The notes under the pieces were generated by a model that worked only from the letters and a program-made list of their open reading frames with translations, was not told the origin of the DNA and made no database searches. A stretch of 64,000 bases of DNA from Peptococcaceae bacterium. GTDB lineage: Bacteria; Bacillota; Peptococcia; Peptococcales; Peptococcaceae. How positions within the stretch are numbered: position 1 is the first letter of the stretch; the number at the start of each line of letters is the position of its first letter. Below are positions 36,464 through 45,390 of the stretch, one piece after another. A program made the translations under genes and the position numbers. The DNA lies in assembly GCA_017399005.1 (NCBI GenBank), contig JAFQEO010000035.1, forward strand, positions 124,001-188,000. The letters are read 5' to 3'.

Positions 36464-36512
36464 CCTTGTACCTTGGTTCTTTCGTTTTGGTTCAGAGCCT
36501 CTGTTCAGGCGC

Positions 36513-36549
36513 AAAAAGAGAGCAGTCAAAGCGGATGCCAACTGCTCTT
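36513..36549 (-). terminator. terminator of mecA
   Basis: AGAGCAGT and ACTGCTCT pair around a 14-base loop; read leftward it ends CTCTTTTTGC. It starts eight bases after the mecA stop. Confidence 0.88.
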
Positions 36550-36556
36550 CAAGATA

Positions 36557-37180
36557 TTACAGCGTTGCAAGAATCTCAAGGGCACGTTCCGCCATTACCA
36601 TCTGGCCATGTTCTGCAAAGAATGCAGATACGGTGCTGATTTCATCACCGTATTCCGACAGCAGTGCTACGCCGCCATCGGTGAGCCACTCTTTCTCCAT
36701 CAGAACCAGATAGTATGCATCCTCATAACGGAACAGCTGGCTCGCACCATCATAAGATGGTTTCAACAGATGAGCAGCCTGAATGACATCTTCCAGAGTC
36801 TCAAACCGGTAAACAGCCTCATCAGATGCGATTTCCGGCAGAGCATCCTCAGCCTCATGCTGCATCAGCTCATCCATCAGAGCCTTTCCAATTCCCTCGA
36901 TATCCAGATCAAACGGTAAACGCGGATGACTTCCTTTGATTTTGGTTACGGTCACCAGCAGACTTTCGCCGGTCATCGGATATGCCTCAATCATCAGCTG
37001 GGCATTCTGACCCACATCAAAGCCACAGGCCTCTTTCGCTTCCTCCAGAATCTCATAGAACATCTTCTGGGCTGCAGGATTATGCGGGGTCAGATCCCAT
37101 TTCTGCATGTCGCGTTTTTCCATATCATCCTTGCTGATAATAATCTGTAATTTATCATCATTCACTAAATTGAACTTCAA
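36557..37180 (-). CDS. mecA: MecA adaptor protein
   Basis: The 207-residue product matches the ClpC adaptor MecA: an N-terminal substrate-binding part (KFNLVNDDKLQIIISKDDMEKRDMQKWDL, then FYEILEEAKEACGF) and an acidic linker (LMQHEAEDALPEI). The C-terminal ClpC-binding domain (VYRFETLEDVIQAAHLL, then YYLVLMEKEWLTDGGVALLSEYG) ends the protein. In Bacillus it targets ComK and other proteins for degradation. It is monocistronic, with its own terminator. The RBS GGAGGTGG lies before ATG. Confidence 0.87.
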   Translation of the reverse strand: MKFNLVNDDKLQIIISKDDMEKRDMQKWDLTPHNPAAQKMFYEILEEAKEACGFDVGQNAQLMIEAYPMTGESLLVTVTKIKGSHPRLPFDLDIEGIGKALMDELMQHEAEDALPEIASDEAVYRFETLEDVIQAAHLLKPSYDGASQLFRYEDAYYLVLMEKEWLTDGGVALLSEYGDEISTVSAFFAEHGQMVMAERALEILATL

Positions 37181-37332
37181 TGTTTACCACCTCCAGAATG
37201 GACGGAATTAATTTAATATTATAGGGGACTGATTCAAATTGTCAAGTTCCTTCCGGTTTATTCTGTATTTTATGCCGGAGCTGTGGTATACTGACACAAG
37301 AAAATCGGAGATATCCGGAGGTGTCTGTACCT

Positions 37333-38100
37333 GTGAATAAAAACGACAGCAAATGGTTCCTCAGCAAAGTAAAACAGGCTGTGAAACAATATAATATGAT
37401 AGAACCGGGCGACCAGGTGGCCGTTGCCCTATCCGGCGGGAAAGACAGCCTGGTGCTTTTATGGATTCTTCATCAGCTGCAGCAGAAATCCCATCTGGAT
37501 TTTGAACTCAAAGCCGTTCATATTGACTGCGGATGGCCAAATCAGGATACGCAGTTCATGCAGAAACTCTGTTCTATGATGTCTATTCCACTTTCCTTTG
37601 AAAAATCCTGCATCGCACAGGCAATTTCTCCCAACGGAATTCTGATAGACAATCCATGCGCATTATGCAGCCGCCTTCGTCGCGGCGCTCTTCTGCAATG
37701 GGCAGAAAAACAGGGCTGTAATAAAATTGCACTGGGTCATCATCTGGACGATGTGGTGGAAACGCTGTTTCTCAATCTGCTGCACGGCGGTCACTACCAT
37801 GTATTTGCGCCCCGCATCGATTATGAAGACCGGCACATTTCGATTATTCGTCCACTGGTTTATCTGGACGAACAGACCTGTATCCGCATCGCGGAACGGG
37901 AACAGCTGGAACCGATGAAAAACACCTGCCCGGTCAATCATCAGACACAGCGGCAGGCAATTAAAAATCTGCTAACGGTTATGCGCCAGCAGTATCCTGA
38001 TTTTAATCGCAAAGTTCTCCACTCGCTGGAACATGCCAGCCCGGAGGATTTGTGGAGCGCAATGCCGGATTATCGTTCGGAACAGAAGAAAAACGAGTAA
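37333..38100 (+). CDS. TtcA-family tRNA thiolation enzyme
   Basis: The 255-residue product has the PP-loop ALSGGKDSLVLLW and the Cys pair CALCSRLRRGALLQWAEKQG, followed by KIALGHHLDDVVETLFLNLLHGG. These mark the TtcA/TuS family that adds sulfur to tRNA C32 or related sites using an iron-sulfur cluster. The Bacillota members are shorter than E. coli TtcA and their exact tRNA site is unsettled. I start at the GTG at 37333 (GGAGG upstream); a GTG at 37321 overlaps that site. It converges with the phosphatase gene across a large hairpin. Confidence 0.85.
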   Translation: MNKNDSKWFLSKVKQAVKQYNMIEPGDQVAVALSGGKDSLVLLWILHQLQQKSHLDFELKAVHIDCGWPNQDTQFMQKLCSMMSIPLSFEKSCIAQAISPNGILIDNPCALCSRLRRGALLQWAEKQGCNKIALGHHLDDVVETLFLNLLHGGHYHVFAPRIDYEDRHISIIRPLVYLDEQTCIRIAEREQLEPMKNTCPVNHQTQRQAIKNLLTVMRQQYPDFNRKVLHSLEHASPEDLWSAMPDYRSEQKKNE

Positions 38101-38102
38101 AT

Positions 38103-38201
38103 ATAAAAAGACAGCGGCTGTTTAAAAGAAACGGATTCTGAAACCGGATATCAGCATCTGATTTTCAGAATCCGTTTTAAAACAGTCGTTGTCTTTATAA
38201 T
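38103..38201. terminator. long bidirectional hairpin between convergent genes
   Basis: Outer arms AAAGACAGCGGCTGTTT and AAACAGTCGTTGTCTTT, with inner arms AAACGGATTCTGAAAA and TTTTCAGAATCCGTTT, give nearly 40 paired bases around an apical loop. T-rich DNA lies outside on both sides. It should stop both genes. It has the size of a fold-back element's arms but lacks the GATGGAC and GCGTG core. Confidence 0.8.
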
Positions 38202-38218
38202 TTTTATAGTGTTCTCAA

Positions 38219-38680
38219 TTATCTGGATTTGTTCAGAATCTCTTTTAAGAGACCTTTGCATCCACGCAGTACATCATCATAGGTTACATCAAAATTGCCT
38301 GTGTACCACGGGTCTGCAATATCGCCTGTTTCCCCGGCATATTCCAGTAACAGATGAATTTTGCCGGCTTCATCCCCGCCGCAGATGCGGGTCATATTAC
38401 TGATATTGTAATGGTCCATGCCAATCAGATAATCATACGCGGCATAATCCTGCTTCGTCATCTGTCGTGCTGCACGTCTCGGGCACGGAATGCCCACTTC
38501 TGCCAGCTTTGTTTTAGTGCCGTAATGCACATCATTGCCGATTTCCTCCCGGCTTGTCGCAGCCGAAGCAACCTCAATCCAGTCCTCCAGCCCCTCTTTT
38601 CTCACCAGATCCTGCATTACATATTCCGCCATCGGCGACCGGCAGATATTGCCGTGACATACCATTAAAATTTTAAGCAT
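38219..38680 (-). CDS. low-molecular-weight protein-tyrosine phosphatase
   Basis: The 153-residue product has the P-loop CHGNICRS (Cys8, Arg14) at its start and the acid-catalyst loop DPWYTG near residue 122. This is full length for the LMW-PTP family, which removes phosphate from tyrosines and in bacteria often acts on tyrosine kinases of polysaccharide export. The usual partner kinase is not nearby. It follows the Fic gene by 32 bp in the same direction. Confidence 0.95.
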   Translation of the reverse strand: MLKILMVCHGNICRSPMAEYVMQDLVRKEGLEDWIEVASAATSREEIGNDVHYGTKTKLAEVGIPCPRRAARQMTKQDYAAYDYLIGMDHYNISNMTRICGGDEAGKIHLLLEYAGETGDIADPWYTGNFDVTYDDVLRGCKGLLKEILNKSR

Positions 38681-38712
38681 CGTGTAGCTCCTTTACATTT
38701 CCTGTTTCATAA

Positions 38713-39798
38713 TCATTTCAAATCGATCAGTACTTCCCATTTACCATTACGTTTTCCATTTACCCTTTTAATATGGCCTTTTTCTCTTAATGAGGCAACT
38801 TTCATTTTTACTGTCCGCTCTGATTTTTTTATCTGCTTTGCAAGTTCTTTTTGTGTAATAGATGGATTTTCAATTATTAATTTTAAAATTGCTAACTCAT
38901 CCAAAGGGCAATCCAAAGTGCAAATATTGCCCTTTGAAATTTTATCGTTTCCCTTTTGAATTTCCTCCACATAATCCACATGCAAATACCGGTTTTTTAA
39001 CGGATAACTGGTTCCCAGCAGCAAATTGCTAAAAAACTGTTCCAGATATTTTGTGGTGGCATGGATTCCTTTGGTTAAATCACTATAGTTCGCTCTTACC
39101 AGTGCATTGCGAAAATACCAGGAATGATTCTGAAATGTCTCGTTATTTACATTGAGCCCAAAGGTTCGCAGATATTTGATAATAAAGACGGCAGTTGCTC
39201 TGGTGTTGCCTTCACAGAACGGATGAATTTGCCAGATATCTGATGTGAATTTCACCAGATGACGGATTGATTCTTCGATAGATAACCCTTCGTAGGAAAA
39301 CTGTTTCTCCATCTGAAAGTCATAATCGATGGTTTCTTTAATATTATTACAGGAGGCATAAATAACACTTTCGCCATTCAGAACCCATTCCTTTTTTGTG
39401 ATATTCCATGTTCTGATTTTTCCTGCATCTTTCAGAACGCCTTCAAACAGACGGCGATGAATGGTCTGCCATTCAACCGGTGAGAACTGAAAGGTTTTTT
39501 CGCCGAGCAGCTCGGTAATTCTGGCCGATACTACATCGGCCTCCTGTGTATTTTCTTCAATATTCAGTCGTTCGGTGCGCTGTTCGTAATAACTGTGAAT
39601 ACGTTTCTGCGCCTCTTTGATGGTAATATTGCCTTCGATATGTTCTTTAGCAGTGTCCAGCAGATATGCGGACGTTTTCAGCCCGTCCACCTGCTGCAGA
39701 CCGATTGCAATCTGCCACGCCTGACTTTTTTCGGACATCTCCGGTTCGCCAAGCCGTATATATTCGGCAAGGTCCATCTGCCACTTTTCTTCGCTCAT
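38713..39798 (-). CDS. Fic-domain protein with C-terminal winged helix
   Basis: From the ATG at 39798 (GGAGG eight bases upstream) the product is 361 residues. The Fic motif HPFCEGNTR is at residues 192-200 with catalytic His192; Thr replaces the usual Gly before the final Arg. Fic enzymes transfer AMP or another phosphate-linked group to proteins. HIEGNITIKEAQ at about 53-64 recalls the inhibitory helix. The C-terminal 70 residues form a winged helix (ITQKELAKQIKKSERTVKMKVASLREKGHIKR), suggesting DNA binding. A TTATCGG-type box lies 44 bases before the start. Confidence 0.88.
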   Translation of the reverse strand: MSEEKWQMDLAEYIRLGEPEMSEKSQAWQIAIGLQQVDGLKTSAYLLDTAKEHIEGNITIKEAQKRIHSYYEQRTERLNIEENTQEADVVSARITELLGEKTFQFSPVEWQTIHRRLFEGVLKDAGKIRTWNITKKEWVLNGESVIYASCNNIKETIDYDFQMEKQFSYEGLSIEESIRHLVKFTSDIWQIHPFCEGNTRATAVFIIKYLRTFGLNVNNETFQNHSWYFRNALVRANYSDLTKGIHATTKYLEQFFSNLLLGTSYPLKNRYLHVDYVEEIQKGNDKISKGNICTLDCPLDELAILKLIIENPSITQKELAKQIKKSERTVKMKVASLREKGHIKRVNGKRNGKWEVLIDLK

Positions 39799-39841
39799 AT
39801 CTGCCACCTCCTGCCTGTTATCGTATCTTAAATTATACCAT

Positions 39842-39860
39842 ATTATCGGTACAAATATAA
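39842..39860. promoter_or_regulatory. TTATCGG box before the second Fic gene
   Basis: ATTATCGGTACAAATATAA closely matches ATTATCGGCAAAAATATAA at 41149, ahead of the first Fic gene. Shared long boxes before two Fic genes with DNA-binding domains suggest a common operator (inference). Confidence 0.5.
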
Positions 39861-39870
39861 CGGTTTCTCC

Positions 39871-40194
39871 TTATCTCATCAACTCGATATAACGCTCCAT
39901 CTGGCGAAATATTTCGTCCATGCTGAAATAGCCGGCCTGTTCAATGCAGCGCTTTCCATTAGCGAATACCAGCACTGCCGGGGCTGTGAAAATCTGCAGT
40001 TCACCTGCGGCTTCGGGAATCTCCTCTATTTCCAGATATGCGGTGCCGATTGCCGGATAATCTATCGCCCACTCCTCTATTTTGCGACGGATGCTGACGC
40101 ACGGGGTACAGGAACTACTGGCGATTTCCAGTATGGACAGGCCGTCCTGCGCAATATAGTTTCGCACCTCTTCGATTGTATGCAGTTTCAGCAA
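39871..40194 (-). CDS. thioredoxin-like protein
   Basis: The 107-residue product has a thioredoxin fold pattern: active site SSCTPC at about residues 28-33 (CxxC with Thr-Pro in place of Gly-Pro) and the cis-Pro segment FTAPAVLVFANGK. It is probably a cytoplasmic disulfide reductase. It sits between two Fic genes, 12 bp after the first, so is probably co-transcribed with it. The link between redox and Fic activity is only positional. Confidence 0.85.
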   Translation of the reverse strand: MLKLHTIEEVRNYIAQDGLSILEIASSSCTPCVSIRRKIEEWAIDYPAIGTAYLEIEEIPEAAGELQIFTAPAVLVFANGKRCIEQAGYFSMDEIFRQMERYIELMR

Positions 40195-40206
40195 ATTCTC
40201 ACTTCC

Positions 40207-41103
40207 TTAACCTTCATACGAAATTCTGAAATAGTCCAGATAAGCCTTGTAACGGTCCTGAGCAGTCAGACAGGTATCACGTAAATAGCCCCGTTCATGA
40301 TTCCATTCGTTCAGTCCTCGATAGTAATACCATTTTAAATCGTCTTCTATTATAAACGGTACAATTTTATATTTCAGACATTCCTTAAACATTATCAGAC
40401 GGCCGACACGTCCGTTACCATCCTGAAACGGATGAATCTTTTCAAACTGCACATGAAATTCCAGAATATCATCAAAGGTTTTCTCCGTTTTTGCGTTATA
40501 TTCCTTCAGCAGTGCTTTCATTTTTGCAGGTACATCTTCCGGCATTGCAGTTGGTAAACCGCCGACTTCATTCGGCATACGCTTATAATTCCCTACTGCA
40601 AACCAGTCCATTTTGGAGTCACTGGTGCCCGATTTCAACAGCAAATGCAGTTCTTTAATCATTTTCTCAGATAATGCAGATCTGGCATTATCGATGATAT
40701 AATCAATGCATCGAAAATGATTTGCAGTTTCGATGATATCGTCTACGTTGACGGTACCCTGTTCAATACCGATAGTGTTGGTTTCAAAAATATGCCGCGT
40801 CTGGTCATGTGTCAGGCGGCTTCCTTCTATGTGATTTGAATTATAGGTTAAATCAATTTGTGTTTTATGATAGATTCCTCCAGAATATCTGGCTTTTTTT
40901 TCTTTAACCAGAATATCCAGAAGGCTTTTGGTCGCAGTGCCTTTTTTATTGGAACGTGGTGGTTTTTCCGCATCTTCAGGAATATTCCATGTTTTCCCGG
41001 TAAGAAATGCTCCGGGGATACGTCCGCTGGCACAATAATTACGAACGCTCCGTTCTGAAACGTTCCATCGCGACGCAGTTTCTGCAACAGACAGATAACG
41101 CAT
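40207..41103 (-). CDS. Fic-domain protein with N-terminal helix-turn-helix
   Basis: The 298-residue product begins with a MerR/excisionase-like DNA-binding domain (YLSVAETASRWNVSERSVRNYCASGRIPGAF). An inhibitory helix motif SNHIEG is at residues 89-94 (S/T-xxx-E-G). The full Fic motif HPFQDGNGRVGR is at 224-235, with catalytic His224. The self-inhibited architecture suggests an AMP-transferase kept off by its own helix. I start at the ATG at 41103 (AAGGCGG eight bases upstream). A large inverted TTATCGGCA pair lies in its promoter region. Confidence 0.9.
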   Translation of the reverse strand: MRYLSVAETASRWNVSERSVRNYCASGRIPGAFLTGKTWNIPEDAEKPPRSNKKGTATKSLLDILVKEKKARYSGGIYHKTQIDLTYNSNHIEGSRLTHDQTRHIFETNTIGIEQGTVNVDDIIETANHFRCIDYIIDNARSALSEKMIKELHLLLKSGTSDSKMDWFAVGNYKRMPNEVGGLPTAMPEDVPAKMKALLKEYNAKTEKTFDDILEFHVQFEKIHPFQDGNGRVGRLIMFKECLKYKIVPFIIEDDLKWYYYRGLNEWNHERGYLRDTCLTAQDRYKAYLDYFRISYEG

Positions 41104-41148
41104 ATTTTTCACCGCCTTACAAATGGTCGTTGTGTAATATTATATCAC

Positions 41149-41206
41149 ATTATCGGCAAAAATATAAATATGTAAATTGTAATTTCATATGATTTATTGC
41201 CGATAA
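41149..41206. promoter_or_regulatory. inverted TTATCGGCA operator pair before the first Fic gene
   Basis: TTATCGGCA at 41150-41158 and its reverse TGCCGATAA at 41198-41206 lie 39 bp apart in AT-rich DNA (ATATAAATATG between them). A related direct copy is at 39842. The N-terminal DNA-binding domain of the Fic protein is the obvious candidate reader (inference). Confidence 0.55.
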
Positions 41207-41359
41207 CGGAAATAATAACTGTACAGAAACATAGGCACAGCATTGTATTCTGTATAGAAAAACGGTATATCCCGCATAATTGACGGTGATGAGGCCCTTT
41301 GCTACAATCAAAATGAAATCGTTAAATGAACGCATTTATTTATAAAATGAGGTGTTTCT

Positions 41360-42259
41360 ATGAATCAGACAGGATTTGCTTATGTACAGATTGGTGCAGA
41401 GAATTATAAAGCGCTGGCGGATTTTTATGTAAGGGCAATGGGCTTTGTTTATTGTGAGGACAAGGGATGGCTTTGCGGCAAAGAAGGAGTATGTCTTGCA
41501 GCTCCCGGCTTTGAAAACGAAAGCGGGCCGGTATTCGGGTTTGTTCCGGCATCAGATGGTAATGCGGCACAGATTAATGATGCCGGGTTCGCTCACACAT
41601 GTTTTGAAACAAATGATGTGAAGGCTGCAGTGAATCATTTTGTGAAATGCGGCGGTTCTATCCACTCCACTATGAAGAATCCGGAAAACCATCCGTGTGT
41701 ATATTGCAAAGACCCGGAAGGCAATGTGGTGGAATTCCACATTCCGTTTCCTGCTGAGAAATCCGCAGGCGCATATCTGCATACCGCCGGCTGCCTGCTG
41801 GGGCTCAAACCGGAGAAACAGCTTCGCAAAGGCAATGCGGAAGATGCTGTCAAATTCATTCATGTGAACATCATTTGCTCCGACTGGGAGCATCTATGCG
41901 GTTTCTATCGCAATGTATTCGGCTGTGTGAACTTCGGCAGTCTGAAAAATCATCAGGGCAGCTACAAGGAACAGGTTATCGGTGTTCCGGGTGTGCATGT
42001 TACAGGTCAGCACGTACTGCTGCCGGGTTTTCAAAAGGATTATCCGACTCTGGAGATTTTCACCTATTCGGTGCCGGGCAGAACAGCTCCATGCGATGAA
42101 TCGGCCATCGGAATTAACTGCATCGGCTTTGCCTGCGATAATCCGGAGGCTGTAGCAGAACAGATTACATCGGCCGGCGGCGTTCTCAACGAAAAGAATG
42201 CAGATTACATTCTCGCCGGTGATTTGCAGAACGGCAGAGTCCTTCTGCGCAAGGGCTAA
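41360..42259 (+). CDS. two-domain VOC (glyoxalase/dioxygenase-like) protein
   Basis: The 299-residue product has two vicinal-oxygen-chelate domains, about residues 1-130 and 165-299. The first has FAYVQIGAENYKALADFYV..., and FETNDVKAAVNHFV..., YCKDPEGNVVEFHIP. The second has KFIHVNIICSDWEHLCGFYRNVFG... and IGINCIGFACDNPEAVAEQI. VOC proteins bind a metal and act as lyases, dioxygenases or drug binders; the substrate is unknown. GAGGTG precedes ATG. It converges with the pseudouridine synthase across hairpin element D. Confidence 0.87.
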   Translation: MNQTGFAYVQIGAENYKALADFYVRAMGFVYCEDKGWLCGKEGVCLAAPGFENESGPVFGFVPASDGNAAQINDAGFAHTCFETNDVKAAVNHFVKCGGSIHSTMKNPENHPCVYCKDPEGNVVEFHIPFPAEKSAGAYLHTAGCLLGLKPEKQLRKGNAEDAVKFIHVNIICSDWEHLCGFYRNVFGCVNFGSLKNHQGSYKEQVIGVPGVHVTGQHVLLPGFQKDYPTLEIFTYSVPGRTAPCDESAIGINCIGFACDNPEAVAEQITSAGGVLNEKNADYILAGDLQNGRVLLRKG

Positions 42260-42320
42260 AATCGATACAATACAGATACAATATAATTAAAAAGAGGCTA
42301 AGACATAACGGCTTACGTAT

Positions 42321-42490
42321 AAAAACACGCAGGGTATCCTTTCCCCTGTCCCTCCATATCTGGGCACTACCGGAAAGCTATCCAGCGTTGACGGATTTCT
42401 GCACTTCGTGCAAATCCATCACGCTTCTGGACAGCTTTCATCCGTGTCCATCTATAGTCGGAATTCAGGGAAAGATACGCTGCGTGTTTC
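42321..42490 (-). repeat. fold-back intergenic element, subfamily II, copy D
   Basis: This palindrome of about 170 bp lies between convergent genes. The outer arms AAACACGCAGGGTATC and GATACGCTGCGTGTTT pair with one base difference and belong only to this locus. In minus-strand orientation it has GAATTC-CGACTATA-GATGGAC, then a 12-bp stem (GAAAGCTGTCCA with TGGATAGCTTTC), GCGTG...CAACGC, GGATTT/AAATCC and GCAC-GAA-GTGC at the tip. Weaker pairing may extend to about 42300-42512. The inner part matches copy E. Confidence 0.85.
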
Positions 42491-42515
42491 TGTTTACAGA
42501 TAGCTGTCTCTTGAT

Positions 42516-43139
42516 TTATTCTGTTTTGCCTGGTTGCGCCCAGTCTGGCATTGCTTCAAAGCTTCTGGTTTCACCTTTGTACGGGAAGGTGATGCGGCAG
42601 GAAAACAGCATTGGTTCGGTCTCTTTTGCTCTGGAGCCGTATTTGTGATCGCCCACTAACGGATAGTTGCGGCTGGAGAACTGCACGCGAATCTGATGGC
42701 TGCGCCCGGTATACAGGCGGATACGAACCAGGGAGCGTGTTTCGGTCTCATCTGCGCCTTTCTCAACACGGAGCCGTTTATATTCCAGACGGGCTTTCTT
42801 TACACCTTTGCGTTCCCGGTTTACCACAAACACTTTATTTTTTTTCGAATCCTTCCAGAGCAGATCCTCCCAGTCGCCGGATTCGGGCACTTCCCCGTGA
42901 ACCACGGCAACATATTCCTTAATCATATCGCCGTCCTGAATGGCACGGGACAATGCCGCAGCCATGTTTTTCGTGCGGGCGTAAACCATTACACCGCCCA
43001 CGTTTAAATCCAGCCGGTGCAGTGTATAAATCTCTCCGCCAAGCGCTTCTTTTAATGCGGACGGCAGCTGGCTCTCCGAATCCATTCCCACCGGTTTGAT
43101 GCAAACGGCAATCTCCCTGTCGTGATATAAAATCTCCAT
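42516..43139 (-). CDS. RluA-family pseudouridine synthase
   Basis: The 207-residue product lacks an S4 domain. The catalytic core TLHRLDLNVGGVMVYA holds Asp44 (HRLD), and GRSHQIRVQFSSRNYPLVGDHKYG is the second family motif. In this family the enzyme converts U to pseudouridine in rRNA or tRNA; the site is unknown. The usual TSG after HRLD is replaced by VGG, which is unusual but seen in short paralogues. Just upstream is the LysE-type exporter. Confidence 0.9.
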   Translation of the reverse strand: MEILYHDREIAVCIKPVGMDSESQLPSALKEALGGEIYTLHRLDLNVGGVMVYARTKNMAAALSRAIQDGDMIKEYVAVVHGEVPESGDWEDLLWKDSKKNKVFVVNRERKGVKKARLEYKRLRVEKGADETETRSLVRIRLYTGRSHQIRVQFSSRNYPLVGDHKYGSRAKETEPMLFSCRITFPYKGETRSFEAMPDWAQPGKTE

Positions 43140-43181
43140 CAGTACACCTCTTTATAACAGATAACAGCTTTATAACAATAT

Positions 43182-43790
43182 TTATAACAGCTGGATAAAA
43201 TGCAGCAGCAGACGCAGCCCGTAACATACAATCACGATACCGCAAATTATATTGATGCCACGCAGAATCCGGGCATTGAACCGTTCACGAAATACCGAAA
43301 TCAGCAGTGTCAAAAGCGTAAACCACAGGCAGGATGCACTGACCACCCCTGCCAGAAAAAACAGGGAGGAATCCGGCGGTAATACTGCCCGAAAGGCTCC
43401 CAGCATCATGGTTCCGTCAATAATGGCCTGCGGATTAAACCACGTTACCACACAGGCTGTGGATATCATCCTGAGCAATGGCAAATCTGTACTCTGCCGT
43501 TTGATTTCATCCGGTCTGGTTCGCAGCAGGCCGATGCCAATCCAGATAACTACAAGGCTTCCCAGCAGCAGAATCAGCATCTGAAGCCAGGTGTAGCGCT
43601 CCATCAGAGCGCCGATTCCAAAAAAACAGGCCATGGATAGCGTAATATCAAAAAAAATTACAATCCAGGCCCGTAATAGTGCATGGTATCGGGAGCAGCT
43701 CAGTGCCCCGTTAATGACAAACAGATTCTGGACGCCGATGGGGGCAACATAGGCAAGCCCCATCGTCAGTCCCTGTAAATAGATTTCCAT
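43182..43790 (-). CDS. LysE/ArgO-family amino acid exporter
   Basis: The 202-residue protein has six hydrophobic segments and the family start GLTMGLAYVAPIGVQNLFVINGAL. ACVVTWFNPQAIIDG is the second LysE/YggA signature. Family members export basic amino acids such as arginine or lysine. It lies nine bases after rpe, in the same direction, and so may share the kinase operon transcript. Assignment to family is strong; substrate is inferred. Confidence 0.88.
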   Translation of the reverse strand: MEIYLQGLTMGLAYVAPIGVQNLFVINGALSCSRYHALLRAWIVIFFDITLSMACFFGIGALMERYTWLQMLILLLGSLVVIWIGIGLLRTRPDEIKRQSTDLPLLRMISTACVVTWFNPQAIIDGTMMLGAFRAVLPPDSSLFFLAGVVSASCLWFTLLTLLISVFRERFNARILRGINIICGIVIVCYGLRLLLHFIQLL

Positions 43791-43799
43791 AGGAATACG

Positions 43800-44438
43800 T
43801 TACCGTAAAGCCTGAATGGCAGCAGCGCGGTCTGGTTTGCCGAATACAGCAGAACCTGCCACCAGTACATTGGCACCGGCAGCGGTTACGAACGGTGCGG
43901 TTTCCGGTGTGATGCCGCCGTCCACCTGAATCAGAGGCTGTACGTTCTGTTCTTTGCACATTTCCATCAGGCGTTCCAGTTTTGGTACGATATTAATAAA
44001 TTTCTGACCGCCAAAGCCAGGGTTTACACTCATTAACAGAACCATATCCAGTTCCGGCAGAATGTAATCCAGAACGCTCAGCGATGTTGCCGGATTCAGC
44101 GCAACACCGGCTTTTTTGCCAGTGGCATGAATGGACTGGATGGTGCGGTGTAAATGGGTGCACGCTTCAGCATGTACCACAATCATATCGGCACCGGCAT
44201 TTGCAAATTCCTGAATGTACTGATCCGGATTGGAAATCATCAGATGTACATCAAAAAACAGATTGCTGTGCGGGCGCAGTGCTTTAATCAGCCCCGGGCC
44301 GAATGTAATATTTGGAACAAAATGACCGTCCATAACATCTAAATGGAGCCAGTCGGCACCGCCCTGCTCAATGTCGCGCACTTCGTCCTGTAAACGGCTG
44401 AAATCGGCGGATAATAAAGATGGTGCAATGTATAACAT
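43800..44438 (-). CDS. rpe: ribulose-phosphate 3-epimerase
   Basis: The 212-residue TIM barrel interconverts ribulose-5-phosphate and xylulose-5-phosphate. Signatures are [34 protein letters not shown] (metal-binding His and Asp) and [15 protein letters not shown], then [13 protein letters not shown]. It follows rsgA with one base between stop and start, as in other Bacillota where rpe trails rsgA. Confidence 0.96.
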   Translation of the reverse strand: MLYIAPSLLSADFSRLQDEVRDIEQGGADWLHLDVMDGHFVPNITFGPGLIKALRPHSNLFFDVHLMISNPDQYIQEFANAGADMIVVHAEACTHLHRTIQSIHATGKKAGVALNPATSLSVLDYILPELDMVLLMSVNPGFGGQKFINIVPKLERLMEMCKEQNVQPLIQVDGGITPETAPFVTAAGANVLVAGSAVFGKPDRAAAIQALR

Positions 44439-44439
44439 G

Positions 44440-45390
44440 TTAAAAACTCCTCTCCTGCTGAATGACTTCTTCTAAAAATGCCAGGTAATTATCATAGCGG
44501 CTCTGCGCAATCTGGCCGTTTTCCAGCGCTTCCTTGATGGCGCAGTCCGGTTCGTTTTTATGCATACAGGTGGCAAAGCGGCAGTCTCCTATCCGGGATA
44601 AAAACTCTGGAAACAGACGGCACAGCTCCTCCCGTTTGATATCCTCGGGCAGCTGCAGTGAGCTGAATCCCGGTGTATCGGCAATCAGTGTATCCTTGTC
44701 CATCTGGAACAGCTCCACATGGCGTGTGGTGTGTTTGCCCCGTTTGGATTTGTCGCTGATTTCGCCGGTTGCCAGTTCCCACTGGTCGCTCACGGCGTTC
44801 ATCAGGCTGGATTTGCCAACACCTGAGTTTCCGGCCAGCACCGAGCATTTTCCATGCAGCACCGCTTTCATATCCTCGATGCCCTGTCCGGTTACGGTAC
44901 TGCACATATAAACCGGAAACCCAATGGACTGGTAGATGCCAAGCAGTCTCTGCTGCTCCTGTTCGCTCACCAGGTCGCATTTGTTAAAGCAGATAACCGG
45001 TGTAATCTGGTTCCATTCGGCAAATACGGTCAGCCGGTCAATCAGACGCAAATCAGGCAGAGGGTCTGCCATAGCCGCCAGAATGACAAGCTGGTCAAGA
45101 TTGGCCACCGGAGGACGCAGCAGTTCGTTTTTGCGAGGCAGCACTTCCTCAATGGCACCGCCTTTTGTGGCATCGCCGGAAACGCTGAATTTCACTTTGT
45201 CGCCGGGCAGAAACTTGACACTCTTCTTACGGTTCTTACCGCGCAGCGAACATTCGTACACGATACCCTCGCAGGCCACATAATAAAATCCGCTGTAGCC
45301 CTTGATGATGGTACCTTCCAGAATGGTCTCCTGCCCGGCGTTTATTTCAGGCTGGCTGTTTATTTCGTTTACATTCTCATTAGGATTCAT
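44440..45390 (-). CDS. rsgA: small ribosomal subunit biogenesis GTPase RsgA
   Basis: The 316-residue product is a circularly permuted GTPase that matures the 30S subunit. It has an N-terminal OB domain ([17 protein letters not shown]), then G4 NKCD at residues 136-139, followed by G1 GNSGVGKSS at 187-195 and G3 DTPGF, which is the permuted order. The zinc site [14 protein letters not shown] is near residue 271. The N-terminal 20 residues are extra. It overlaps the end of prkC by 11 bases. Confidence 0.97.
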   Translation of the reverse strand: MNPNENVNEINSQPEINAGQETILEGTIIKGYSGFYYVACEGIVYECSLRGKNRKKSVKFLPGDKVKFSVSGDATKGGAIEEVLPRKNELLRPPVANLDQLVILAAMADPLPDLRLIDRLTVFAEWNQITPVICFNKCDLVSEQEQQRLLGIYQSIGFPVYMCSTVTGQGIEDMKAVLHGKCSVLAGNSGVGKSSLMNAVSDQWELATGEISDKSKRGKHTTRHVELFQMDKDTLIADTPGFSSLQLPEDIKREELCRLFPEFLSRIGDCRFATCMHKNEPDCAIKEALENGQIAQSRYDNYLAFLEEVIQQERSF

